Notes under the pieces: model-generated
The model's database searches: none
What the model saw: only the letters and a program-made list of their open reading frames with translations
What the model was told of the DNA's origin: nothing
Position numbers and translations under genes: made by a program
Source of the DNA: Histomonas meleagridis
Taxonomy: Eukaryota > Parabasalia > Tritrichomonadida > Dientamoebidae
Reading direction: 5' to 3'
NCBI GenBank assembly: GCA_020186115.1
Contig: WSYJ01000060.1
Span: 1,178,001 to 1,242,000 of the forward strand
Length of the DNA stretch: 64,000 nucleotides
Part shown: in pieces, positions 9,753 to 19,580 of the stretch
Position numbering within the stretch: the stretch's first letter is position 1
Layout of the letters: the number at the start of each line of letters is the position of its first letter

Positions 9753-12700
9753 TTACCAAAAAGGACACCAACCTATATAATGTCTTACATATTCCATTGG
9801 ATCCTTTGCGATTTTTATCAAAGTGTCAACTTGCATTGCAACATCTAATTCTTTGTCAGTTGGATCTCTACCCGATAATTTAGCTACCACTCTATCCAAT
9901 ATATTTTTCGTTTGCATTGTTGATCTAAAATCATTTTCCAAGAAAATTGGCTCATGAATGAATACTTCTAATTGAGCTGTTATTGAACTTTGATTTTCTC
10001 TTAAAGTATACATTACATCTTCACAAACTGATCTAAAAACGCCTTCGACACTACTTCCATCCAAAGCGTTTTGTATCATTCTTGTTAATCTAAAAGGGAC
10101 TCTTTCAGGGTACATTTTCCTATGAAGTGCAACTTCGAAAGAATCACCAAAATCAATATGAATTACACGACCAGTATGTCGTTGTATCATTATGTTCGAA
10201 GGATGTCTATCGCCAAGACCTATGATATAACCAGCCATAGACATTAGTGCAGTTGTCTTAGTAAAATTTCGATTACGTTGTAACCACGTTGTAGGGTTAG
10301 GTGAACGTAACCAAAGGATTTCACGTAATTCATTTGCTTTAGTTTTCAAATCGATGAATTCGAATGTTTCCATACGTTGTAATGAGTTTAAAGAAGAAAA
10401 TAATTTTCCGATTATTTGTGATGATAAATCACGTTCAATAGTTCGTGGGATATTACGATGTGTACGGAAATCAATTACAAGTTCTTGGAATGTATCAGCG
10501 CCATTTACCCAAGAGATTAAACCAGCGTTTGGAGCAAATGGAATTATCGAATATTGTTCAATCGAAAGAGTTTGTTCTACGTTAAAACGACTTTTCTGTA
10601 AAAGGGAATTAATTAAAGTAAAAAATTGCATAATACGTTGATCAAGTCTTAAGTCTTCATTACCTTTTAATAAATATTTATGTTGTGTACCATATTCATC
10701 TATCATAAATATAGTGCGTGGATGTTTTTGTGTGGATAATACACGCATTGTTGGCATGATATAATCAAGAAGTGGAGAATGATGATCAACAGAATATGTG
10801 CCAGGTATCGCTATACAAAATCCACGTTTATTTGCGAGATCTTTAGATATTTTATTCAGTTGAAGTGTATCTATAACTTTCATTTTCTCATCAAGTTCAG
10901 TATAAAGGATACGAAATGATTCCCATAATTGTTTAGGTGAACCTGGTGAATTCTTCTTGAAACTTTCGAAATTAGTTCGTACTCTTTGAATAGATGTATT
11001 AAATGTCTTTAAAAAGTTTTGATCATCTTCACATTGTGGTGAGTCAAGATTTGATATCATTTTATTCATGATATTAATTATTGTAATATTGTCTTGTGTA
11101 TAAAATGCATGTGAAGCCATATCAAGTGCTGATAACCATTTCTCAATGATTGAAATCGCTGCTCGATGCATTCCATCAATGAAAAGTTGTACATCTTCAA
11201 ATTCATCAGGATGTTTCATTCCTAATGAATATATTAAGTTTTGTGCAATTGATGCTTTTTCTCCATCATTTAATAATGATAATATATTTAATGGAAAAAT
11301 TACAGCTTGAAAATGTTCTTCTCCAATTGTTTCAATAATATTCGAAACTATTTGACGTACAAATGTACCTTTATGTGCTATATGTACAACAATTTGAGGA
11401 ATTATTTGTATTATTGTTGCTGGTGAAAGATTTAATAAATCTTTTACTATATATTGTGGTAATTCAACATCTTCTCCATAGCGGAAAAAGATGGAAAAAA
11501 CTTGACAAAGAAATTCTAATGAATCATTTTGCCTTAATTTCGTAGCTTTAAGGAATCCATCAATTGCAGATATTGTAAATTGTTTAATATTCTCATTCTC
11601 ATTAGATAAACCTAATAAAGAACTATTTGTATAAGCCCAACCTGCCCAAGTTCGATAATCATCTGAAATTAATTCATTAGATCGTTCAAATGCGTCACAA
11701 ATTTTTAATAAAGTCTTTTTATCTGTTTTACGTAATTGATATTGCCAAGCTGCTTGTAATCTAAGTAATCGAGCTCTTTCTTTTTTAGGTATTTCATTTG
11801 ATGCTTTTGGCATTGAATTCAAAAGATATTGTTTATCTTCTTGACTTAAATCAGAAAGAATTGATTCATTCTCTTCAATTGATTTAGAATTTAATAACAT
11901 ATTAAATCGTTCAAGTAATGATTCTGCTTGAGTTTTAAATCCACGCGCCCATTTAATCTTTAGTTGTGATATTAAAAAATATATTGGAGTTTGTTCGGAA
12001 AAAAATCGAGTACAATATGCATCAATTATTTTCCATCTTCTTTCTTTACGTAATACTGAAAGCATCTTAAGATATCCTTCAATATGTTCTGCTGGTGATA
12101 ATACTAAAGAACGAATTTCAATTAATTTAGTCCAAGCATCACTTTCCGATGAAAAACTTTGTAATCGATATTGCCAAATATTTGGTATTTTATGAAGTTT
12201 ATTTTGTTTCATTGATAAAACTTCTTGAAGTTCAATCAAATGTTGTGCAAAAACCATATTTTGTGATGCTTTATTATCATCATTACCATTAAATACACTT
12301 AATTTTGTTGAAAGTACTTTAAATCCTCGTAAAATACATTCGGATGCAGCATTATAATTTTCCGATGATATTAAGAATAATGATTGAAATAAAATGGAAT
12401 TAAATTCATTATCATCTTGAAAATAAGTAACAAATTTTTGGACAAGTTCAAAATCACGTGAATGATAAAATGCCCAAGCAAACCAAATCGCATTAATCTT
12501 CTTTTCTTCATCACTCATCTTTTCAAAAGAATCAACATTTTCACGTATTTTATCCCATAATTCTAAATGTGCATAACATCTTAAAAAACAACTAATACTT
12601 TGTTGTTCATGTTGTGATTCATAAATTTCTAAAGCTTTTTCCCATTCGCCAAGTTCTTCACCCCATTTACCTGCTTCTGAAGGATCAATGATATTACTCA

Positions 12701-15700
12701 CAGATACTAAAAGTCCTCGAGCAGAATCAATTCGACCCATTCTCGAATTAAGTTTTAATAAATTCGCTATAGTTTTTATATCTTTAGGGTTTTCATTATG
12801 ATATCTTTGAAGATAAAACAATGCAAATGCTGTAGATTCACTTGCATCAGCTAATACATCTTCTGTAATCTTTAAAGGATATCCACATCGATCTAAGAAA
12901 TCAGCTAAGTTTAATAAATCAGGATCTTTTTTTTCGAAGTTTTGTAATATCATTTTAATTTTATTCGAAAATTGTATTTGATCTGTAAGTGATGTTGTCA
13001 TCCAACATGAAAAAAAAGCAACTGGAAAAAGCTCTTGTTTAAATGTTTGTGAAAGATTAATTACATTTATACAACTTTGTATTGATATTTGTGGTGAATT
13101 TTGGACAACACTTAAACATAAATCATCAATCCATTGTTTAGAATTATTAAATACTGGTTGAGGTACATCTTTAAATGGATTTATTTTAGTAGCATTCGAT
13201 GGCACAAGAAAATATTTCAAATGTGAAGTTTGAAGATGTAAAGGAATCTTTTGAATAAATGGACAATTTTCTGGAATAATAATTGTGTTCATATTTTTTA
13301 GTTTCTCCAAATTTTGAAGTGTATAATTAAATGTTTTACATTGCTTTTCAACTACTTCATAAGGTAAATGTGAATAAACTATTAATGAAAGCATTAAATT
13401 ACCTATACTTGTAGGACATTTTTCAACGTTATGAAGCATATTAAAACAAAGATGTGCAATTCTTGATGAATATATATTAATAGAATAAGTTTGTACAAGC
13501 ATTGTTAAAGCTTTTAACAGAATATTTTGTTTACGTGCACCTATATTAAATATTCTTGATTCAATTAATTGAAGAAATAAATCAAAACATTGATGTTGAT
13601 AATATATTGAAAAAACAATAAATTGAATAAGTGTTTTAAAATAATTTATATCATTTGTATCGAAGTAATGTAATGAAGAAGGATATAATTGTGTAGAAAT
13701 TGGTATAAACTCAATGTTTAAATGATATGATAAAACTAAAGCAATTCTTAAACATTGATGATTATCAATATGATTCTTTAATAAAGGTTCAATTAAATCA
13801 AGATGTGGTACAACATGAGATTTACATTTCGTTATAATTAATTCAAGTTGATTAAATAAATTTGTATTGACTTCATCAAACTCAATTGCTTCAATAAAAC
13901 CTTTTATAACACTTCTCATGAATGGTATAGAATGTGCTGTTTCTTTAGTAACTATATTACAAATAGCTTCAAATATACTTGGAGATGCATCTTTTTTTGC
14001 CATTTGAGTTAAAGATTTCATTACGAATGAAGTAAAATATGCCGAATTTTTTATAGCAAATAAAGGTGTTACTGCTTTATCATCTTGGAAATCTATATAA
14101 CTTATATTAGAAGCACCTAAAGTACCTGTTAATTTAAGTATTCCAATTGCTACAACTTGTGAACATGTATTACTTCCAAGTAATTTAATTAAACTTGGTA
14201 AAAGATCATGATATCTTGTTAATATATTATACTTTGCGCCATCAGACATAACAATTTGTGTTAATGAATCAATTGCTGCTAAATAAACAGAATCACAATG
14301 TTTCATTGAGAACGCAATACAATAAACTGGTATAATCTGTGGTAAAAATGAAATTATTTTATTCGATAATATTCCTAATGTATTAAATAAATATATATCA
14401 CGTTTTTCGATCCATTTCTCATTTTCTATTTGATATACTCGACGAAGATTAAAATCGTTTTCAAATTTCGATTCTTTTGTTATGTTTAATCGAATTTGAT
14501 CTCGATGAATTGAAGAACGTAAATCAGGTTTTGATTCAGGAAAAGGTTTTCCATGTAATAAAAAAGTCACACATATTAATGTTATACTTGGAATCACAGA
14601 ATCCACAAATTGTGAAAAATATTTTGCAATTTGTGGTAAAAGTGAACAAATTTTTAAACACCAAAAATGATCTTGTTCAGTAATATTTGTAATTATATAA
14701 TTATGTACAAATTGAATAATTGCTGGTTTTAATTCAATTGGATTTTCGATTGCGGCAGATGCTATAAATGGAATTGCTGCACGTCGAACAGCAAATGATT
14801 TATCAGCAAGAAAGTTAATAATTAAAGATGAAGGAATTGAATATGATGGATCTAATTTTGTTATAGCACAAAGACGTACTTTTTTAGATGGATCAAAAGA
14901 TGCCATATTAGCTAACATACTTTTAGCTTTATCAGTATTAAAGATAGGTAAAACTTGTGAAACCAAATAACGTATATAATCATTTGATGATGATTCATAT
15001 TTAGCCAATAAATTAAATACGGAATCCATATGTTCGAATAAAAAATGTCCAAAATATTTTAATAATAATAATGAAGTTATTTGATCATTTAATGTAGCAC
15101 CATTAGCATTTGAAGATGCAAAAAAATCTATAAGTTTAGGCTTTAATACTATCGGTGGAGTTCCTAATATTAATAATGACTTAATATAATTTTTACATGG
15201 TTTGGCATCAATAAAAAGTTGAAGTGGAAATGTTATCGATGGATTTTGCTTTAAAAGTGTACAAATAACACCAAACATTTGATTTATAATTCTTTCATTT
15301 TGTGATGCTTTTAATATTAATTGCCCAAGTTGTATAATACTTTGATCTGGTATAGAAGTTGGCTCAATATTTAGTATAAGTTTTTTAAGTAATTTTAATA
15401 AACTAATTCGAGGTTCCATAATACACATTGATCGAATCAATGCATTTAATAAATCTTTGGTCATTTTTGGAGTAAGCCCATTGTTCTTTGTCTCTGATAC
15501 TGTTATAAAAAAATATAAAATAGCTTTGTTAACACCAGCGATGTTTAACGTACAAATTTCTTGAAGCCTCTCAAAAAATTGACCAAGTTTGATCACATTT
15601 GGATATGACCTATAAATAAGTCCCGTTACAAGAATAGACCCAATATATGTTTCTGTTTGTTTTGTTTTAATGTGTACACTACAATCAAAAAATAAACTTT

Positions 15701-16343
15701 CGGCAAAATTCTCCGCGGTATGTGATGGAAATTGTTGAAGATGAATTTTTATGACTTTAATTGCGAGAATACGTACTTCTTTGTCACTTGAACATGCCGC
15801 ACCCCAAATTTCAGGGAAATATTTTAATGTAATTCCAAAGACATCTGTTGGTAAAAATTTTCCAATTTCACTTAATATTAATAATGCATTAAAAATGGAA
15901 CGCTTACGATTTGCAGGTGTAAGGTATTGTTTAGCAGATTTAAGGGCTTCTCGTAAAAATGGTAAATTATCACTTGACTCTTCCATTAATAAACACATTA
16001 AATAAACAGCTGTTTTGCATATTTCACGATTTTTTGAAGCAGTAAATGAGTTCACAATTGGAAATGTCTTTTTAGTTTGATCATAGGATCTTCGAAAATA
16101 ATGAAGAAGAGAAATCATTATCATACAACTCATTTGTTTCTCTGGTGTTTCGCTCATTGATTTTTCTTTGATTTCCGATTCCCATCCTGCAAATAAAGCA
16201 ATAAGCTCTGCTTCACTTAATGATAATAAATACGATCCTAATGTTGAAATTAATTCAGCTCTTTTGTATTTCCATTGTTTGGCATCAATTGGTTGATCTG
16301 TATCAAATAGTTTTGCAAGATTGAGCCCAACTGAAGAACTCAT
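9753..16343 (-). CDS. TOR: TOR serine/threonine kinase (PIKK family)
   Basis: TOR is the kinase of the TORC1/TORC2 growth-control complexes. The 2196 residues show the full layout: N-terminal HEAT repeats (roughly 1-1100), a FAT region (about 1150-1700), an FRB domain (about 1730-1820), the kinase domain with GLGDRHPSN (catalytic Asp2045) and HIDFGDSFE (DFG Asp2064), and a C-terminal FATC ending YIGWCPFW. FRB positions known from mTOR to contact FKBP-rapamycin are partly kept: Ser in MASHAF (1744), Trp1807 in KQLWES, but Tyr1814 where mTOR has Phe. It is shorter than mTOR (about 2550). The gene is intronless and starts at ATG 16343, only 76 bp from the divergent ankyrin gene. Identification is secure. 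Confidence 0.95.
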   Translation of the reverse strand: MSSSVGLNLAKLFDTDQPIDAKQWKYKRAELISTLGSYLLSLSEAELIALFAGWESEIKEKSMSETPEKQMSCMIMISLLHYFRRSYDQTKKTFPIVNSFTASKNREICKTAVYLMCLLMEESSDNLPFLREALKSAKQYLTPANRKRSIFNALLILSEIGKFLPTDVFGITLKYFPEIWGAACSSDKEVRILAIKVIKIHLQQFPSHTAENFAESLFFDCSVHIKTKQTETYIGSILVTGLIYRSYPNVIKLGQFFERLQEICTLNIAGVNKAILYFFITVSETKNNGLTPKMTKDLLNALIRSMCIMEPRISLLKLLKKLILNIEPTSIPDQSIIQLGQLILKASQNERIINQMFGVICTLLKQNPSITFPLQLFIDAKPCKNYIKSLLILGTPPIVLKPKLIDFFASSNANGATLNDQITSLLLLKYFGHFLFEHMDSVFNLLAKYESSSNDYIRYLVSQVLPIFNTDKAKSMLANMASFDPSKKVRLCAITKLDPSYSIPSSLIINFLADKSFAVRRAAIPFIASAAIENPIELKPAIIQFVHNYIITNITEQDHFWCLKICSLLPQIAKYFSQFVDSVIPSITLICVTFLLHGKPFPESKPDLRSSIHRDQIRLNITKESKFENDFNLRRVYQIENEKWIEKRDIYLFNTLGILSNKIISFLPQIIPVYCIAFSMKHCDSVYLAAIDSLTQIVMSDGAKYNILTRYHDLLPSLIKLLGSNTCSQVVAIGILKLTGTLGASNISYIDFQDDKAVTPLFAIKNSAYFTSFVMKSLTQMAKKDASPSIFEAICNIVTKETAHSIPFMRSVIKGFIEAIEFDEVNTNLFNQLELIITKCKSHVVPHLDLIEPLLKNHIDNHQCLRIALVLSYHLNIEFIPISTQLYPSSLHYFDTNDINYFKTLIQFIVFSIYYQHQCFDLFLQLIESRIFNIGARKQNILLKALTMLVQTYSINIYSSRIAHLCFNMLHNVEKCPTSIGNLMLSLIVYSHLPYEVVEKQCKTFNYTLQNLEKLKNMNTIIIPENCPFIQKIPLHLQTSHLKYFLVPSNATKINPFKDVPQPVFNNSKQWIDDLCLSVVQNSPQISIQSCINVINLSQTFKQELFPVAFFSCWMTTSLTDQIQFSNKIKMILQNFEKKDPDLLNLADFLDRCGYPLKITEDVLADASESTAFALFYLQRYHNENPKDIKTIANLLKLNSRMGRIDSARGLLVSVSNIIDPSEAGKWGEELGEWEKALEIYESQHEQQSISCFLRCYAHLELWDKIRENVDSFEKMSDEEKKINAIWFAWAFYHSRDFELVQKFVTYFQDDNEFNSILFQSLFLISSENYNAASECILRGFKVLSTKLSVFNGNDDNKASQNMVFAQHLIELQEVLSMKQNKLHKIPNIWQYRLQSFSSESDAWTKLIEIRSLVLSPAEHIEGYLKMLSVLRKERRWKIIDAYCTRFFSEQTPIYFLISQLKIKWARGFKTQAESLLERFNMLLNSKSIEENESILSDLSQEDKQYLLNSMPKASNEIPKKERARLLRLQAAWQYQLRKTDKKTLLKICDAFERSNELISDDYRTWAGWAYTNSSLLGLSNENENIKQFTISAIDGFLKATKLRQNDSLEFLCQVFSIFFRYGEDVELPQYIVKDLLNLSPATIIQIIPQIVVHIAHKGTFVRQIVSNIIETIGEEHFQAVIFPLNILSLLNDGEKASIAQNLIYSLGMKHPDEFEDVQLFIDGMHRAAISIIEKWLSALDMASHAFYTQDNITIINIMNKMISNLDSPQCEDDQNFLKTFNTSIQRVRTNFESFKKNSPGSPKQLWESFRILYTELDEKMKVIDTLQLNKISKDLANKRGFCIAIPGTYSVDHHSPLLDYIMPTMRVLSTQKHPRTIFMIDEYGTQHKYLLKGNEDLRLDQRIMQFFTLINSLLQKSRFNVEQTLSIEQYSIIPFAPNAGLISWVNGADTFQELVIDFRTHRNIPRTIERDLSSQIIGKLFSSLNSLQRMETFEFIDLKTKANELREILWLRSPNPTTWLQRNRNFTKTTALMSMAGYIIGLGDRHPSNIMIQRHTGRVIHIDFGDSFEVALHRKMYPERVPFRLTRMIQNALDGSSVEGVFRSVCEDVMYTLRENQSSITAQLEVFIHEPIFLENDFRSTMQTKNILDRVVAKLSGRDPTDKELDVAMQVDTLIKIAKDPMEYVRHYIGWCPFW

Positions 16344-16419
16344 TTTTTTCTCCTTTCGCGTAATTCAATACTTTACTTGATTATGACAGAATTCAACTTT
16401 TCACAATTGGACTAATTCC
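16344..16419. promoter_or_regulatory. Compact divergent intergenic region between TOR and the ankyrin gene
   Basis: Only 76 bp separate the TOR ATG (minus strand) from the ankyrin ATG (plus strand), so both promoters must lie here or inside the genes. TCACAATT at about 16401-16408 fits the loose trichomonad initiator pattern TCAYWW, but so short a match is weak evidence. Confidence 0.4.
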
Positions 16420-17631
16420 ATGAAAGGAAATGATATTCATAAAGAAAGAGATGGTTGTCTTGAATTATTAATTACATTGGAACATATTATATTCAATCTA
16501 AATGAAGAAAATTTGGATTATTCAATTCAACAAACAATGGAATTATTCGATTCAAATTTTTCACATTCATTTAATGTTGTTATAACTTATTTGGTTTTTT
16601 ATGCTTATTGTTCATTAAAGAATGAAATTGATATTTATTTAAAATATTTGGATTTGATTCAAATGAAAGAAGAAGAAATAAATGAAAATATCACAAAGAT
16701 CAGAGATTTATTTATGAAAAATGTTTCTGAAGCTGGTACACAAGCATCATATTTTCTCATTCAGAATTTTATTGATCGTAATTTAAGGGATAAAGATATT
16801 ACCAAAAATATAGCATCCAATTATTTCGCACACTATAAAACTGAAATTAAGAATTTTTTTATCCAAATTGAAGATTTTTTTCATAAAAATCTTGAAGAGC
16901 TTAAAAAGAATGATTGGGAATTACATAAGAAACTAATTAGAGAAGGAGTTAATCCAAATGAAATTGCAAAAATAATTCGAAATGATGAAATAGAAAAACT
17001 TCAAGAAATATCTTCACAAAATGATTTTAACTTTAATCAAGAAATTGAACCATCACTTTATGAAAGATGTGATTTTATTAATCGTTTTAATATCCCACTC
17101 ATTCATTATGCAGCATTTTTCGGATCAATTAAATGTTTCAAATTTTTACTATTACATAATTCTAAATTTAAGAATGTTGGTAAATATGCAGCTGCAGGTG
17201 GAAATATTGAAATAGTTCATTTATGTGAACAAAATAATTTTACATTTAAAGGAGCATGTGAAGCAGCAATTGAACTTCATCAAAATGATATATTTCGTTA
17301 TATTTTCGATAATAAAATCCAAACTTTTCATAATTTATTTGTTTTAGGAGAAAAATGTATTTTATATCATAATTATGAAATTCTTTCATTTTTAGAGGAA
17401 AAAGGATTGGAAATAGAAAGTATTATGATTATTAATTCGGCAAAAGATGGCAATTTATATCTTCTTAAACATTTCTTTCAAAATGTCCCAGTTTCAGATT
17501 ATATTCTCGGGGATGTATTCGGATCAAGAAATATTGAACTAATAAAATATTTCATTTCGCAAAAATGGATTAACATTAATTTTAAAGATGTTTTTAAATT
17601 TTATTTGAAATTGATATCGATAATTTTTTGA
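16420..17631 (+). CDS. DUF3447-type ankyrin-repeat protein (first continuous reading frame)
   Basis: A 403-codon frame: a helical N-terminal domain (about 1-165), a LHKKLIREGVNP segment, then ankyrin-like repeats with SLYERCDFINRFNIPLIHYAA, GNIEIVHLCEQNNF and GSRNIELIKYFISQ. The same architecture occurs in the minus-strand gene at 39.0-40.9 kb (DNDWELHKELFKTGYY, then SLFERCDFVRHNP), so both belong to one family. The last sensible repeat codon is the Asp at 17587-17589; the remaining codons to TGA 17631 run into an 80-nt AT-rich spacer. Further repeats follow in other frames to 18655, so the full protein is probably longer if the spacers are removed. Function unknown; ankyrins usually mediate protein contacts. 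Confidence 0.75.
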   Translation: MKGNDIHKERDGCLELLITLEHIIFNLNEENLDYSIQQTMELFDSNFSHSFNVVITYLVFYAYCSLKNEIDIYLKYLDLIQMKEEEINENITKIRDLFMKNVSEAGTQASYFLIQNFIDRNLRDKDITKNIASNYFAHYKTEIKNFFIQIEDFFHKNLEELKKNDWELHKKLIREGVNPNEIAKIIRNDEIEKLQEISSQNDFNFNQEIEPSLYERCDFINRFNIPLIHYAAFFGSIKCFKFLLLHNSKFKNVGKYAAAGGNIEIVHLCEQNNFTFKGACEAAIELHQNDIFRYIFDNKIQTFHNLFVLGEKCILYHNYEILSFLEEKGLEIESIMIINSAKDGNLYLLKHFFQNVPVSDYILGDVFGSRNIELIKYFISQKWININFKDVFKFYLKLISIIF

Positions 17632-18655
17632 TTCATTATATTTTTTAAAATTAATTTTGCTAATTTAAAACAGCACTAATTTATTCATGTGTATTAGGTT
17701 ATACAGATATAGTTAAATCAATTCTTAAAAGGAAGGAGATTAATATTCATATTAAAGATGTTTACTAACTTTATTTGAAATTTAAATTAATGTTTTCTTG
17801 TTTCAATATAAAATTTGATAATTATTTATATATTTTAAAACAGCACTTATGTATGCATGTGAAAATGGTTATATAGAAATAGTTAAATTACTTCTTAATA
17901 AAATGCGAATTGTTAAACCTAATGAAATTTATTCTCTTTATTCGAAATTTGTTTTGAAAATATTATATTTAAATACAATATATGAAAATTATTTAAATTA
18001 TTTAATGCATTTTCATTGGCTGCTCAATTTGGTCATATGGATATAATTAATTTATTATTACTTAAAGGAAATAAAACTTATTCAAAGGCCGTTTTATCAT
18101 TTTATTTCATATTTATTTAAATGATTTATGGTATGAAAATAATATTAGGATATCTTTAAAAGCATTTGAGTTGGCAATTCTAAGTGCTGCTGAAAATGGT
18201 CATATAGATATAATAAAGCTATTTCTTAAAGAAGAAGGAATTAACATAAATGTTCGTGATATATATTTAATTTATTTAAATTTTATTTATATAATTTTAT
18301 GTTTTAAAATTATATTTGGAAATTATTAAAATCATTTGAAACACCACTTATCAAAGCAGCTGCAAATAATCAAATAGAAGTAGTTAAATTACTTTTGGAA
18401 CAAAAAGGTATTGATCTTAATGTAAAAAGAATTTGTTTGTACCTTAAGGTTTTCCTATTTCAAAATAATATTTGGTGTATAATTAAATTATTTGAAACAG
18501 CACTTATGGTGGCATTTAAATACCGTTATTTTGAAATAGTTAAATTAATTCTTGAGAAAGAAGGAATTGATATAAGTACATTAAATATCAAATCCTTTTA
18601 TTTAATATTTATAAAATACATATGGAAATTATTTATATTATTTAAAACATCATAA
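17590..18655 (+). repeat. Tandem ankyrin units separated by AT-rich spacers, three of them exactly 80 nt
   Basis: Ankyrin units lie at 17670-17759, 17840-17926, 18004-18090, 18159-18260, 18341-18430 and 18497-18586, each opening with Thr-Ala-Leu-like codons (ALMYACENGYIEIVKLLL and similar) and ending around INVRD. Spacers at 17590-17669, 17760-17839 and 18261-18340 are 80 nt. Those at 17927-18003 (77), 18091-18158 (68), 18431-18496 (66) and 18587-18646 (60) are shorter. They share a tail near ATTTGGAAATTATT and then ATTTAAAACAG. The 80-nt ones shift the frame. Units spaced by two 80-nt spacers recur every 170 nt. Confidence 0.7.
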
Positions 18656-18748
18656 GAAACAATCACAAAAACAAAAAAAATTTTATAAATTTTCAAATTT
18701 AATTTTGTTTATTGGTTCCTATGACAATGAAATAAAAATTTTTATTAG

Positions 18749-19342
18749 TTACTTTGACTTCTTTTTTGGTGAAACATTCGCTCGTTCTTGTTGTTTGTCA
18801 GCATATATTGAGATCCTAACTCCATATTCTTTTTCACGTGTAAATATAATTACATATTTCTTTTTTTGAAGTGTAAAACTGAACCTATCCATGATGCTTA
18901 ATGGAATAGCTGAGTTTTCATTAAGTGATTGTTGCATTAATATTTCAGTTATCTTTATTTTTTGACTGGAAACTAGAATAACATCTTGTTCACCTTTTGT
19001 CTTGATAATCATGAAATTGTCCGATTGATGTGACAAGCAAATAGCCTTAATAAGGTTAAGGGATATGGAATCCTTAAGTTTACCAGATTTATCTTTAAAT
19101 AAATAAAGATTCTTATCTGTAATTACTAATTGATATTGTACAAGCTTTAAGTCTTTGGTTACCCTCAAAAGCCGGCTAATAAATGCAATATTAGGATCAT
19201 TTTGGTTTGTCAATATTTGTGAAATTTTCTTCTTAGTTTCACTATTTACCGCAAAGTTGCTATCATCCTCTTGTTTCTGTGGGCTGCTGTTTCTCCTCCT
19301 TTTCCTTTTGAGTTGGCTAAGGTTTACTGAAGAAGACGACAT
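18749..19342 (-). CDS. Small protein with a PH-like or myosin TH1-like domain
   Basis: 197 residues: a basic, Ser-rich N-terminus (QLKRKRRRNSS), then a beta-rich domain at about 55-170 with FISRLLRVTKDLKLVQYQLVITDKN leading into LYLFKDKSG, IKAICLSH and GEQDVILVSSQKIKITEIL, then a basic tail (SPKKKSK). The order of strands resembles the lipid-binding TH1 tail of class I myosins, a PH-like fold. No motor is attached. Membrane or phosphoinositide binding is plausible from the fold and basic ends, but this is inference. The ATG is at 19342, and an AACGGT motif lies 23 bp upstream. Confidence 0.55.
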   Translation of the reverse strand: MSSSSVNLSQLKRKRRRNSSPQKQEDDSNFAVNSETKKKISQILTNQNDPNIAFISRLLRVTKDLKLVQYQLVITDKNLYLFKDKSGKLKDSISLNLIKAICLSHQSDNFMIIKTKGEQDVILVSSQKIKITEILMQQSLNENSAIPLSIMDRFSFTLQKKKYVIIFTREKEYGVRISIYADKQQERANVSPKKKSK

Positions 19343-19364
19343 TATAACTCAGTAAAATCTTGTT

Positions 19365-19370
19365 AACGGT
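19365..19370. promoter_or_regulatory. AACGGT motif upstream of the PH/TH1-like gene
   Basis: AACGGT lies 23 bp before the ATG at 19342. The same hexamer or its complement recurs close to the starts of several other genes in this window. It resembles a Myb recognition core (YAACGG). Confidence 0.4.
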
Positions 19371-19580
19371 TTTAACTTTCTGCAATCACAAAACCTCTGC
19401 ATTACTTCAAGTAAAAATTTTCGTTTATAAGCTAATCTGCACATTATGTTCATTAGCTTCGATTATCATTGAGGAATATAAATTTATGTAATATTGTCAA
19501 AATTGGTTAAAATAATGCAGATGCTGTATAAAAAATTTCTTTGAAGAAATTAATACAATTGTATTTACGTAATATTTATT

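Noticed and set aside
10354-10641. Plus-strand open frame inside TOR
   Set aside because: Antisense shadow of conserved TOR kinase-domain coding sequence.
16420-18655. Treating the whole plus-strand ankyrin array as a simple pseudogene
   Set aside because: Not excluded, but the constant 80-nt spacers with conserved tails argue against random decay, so it is listed as a gene plus a repeat feature.
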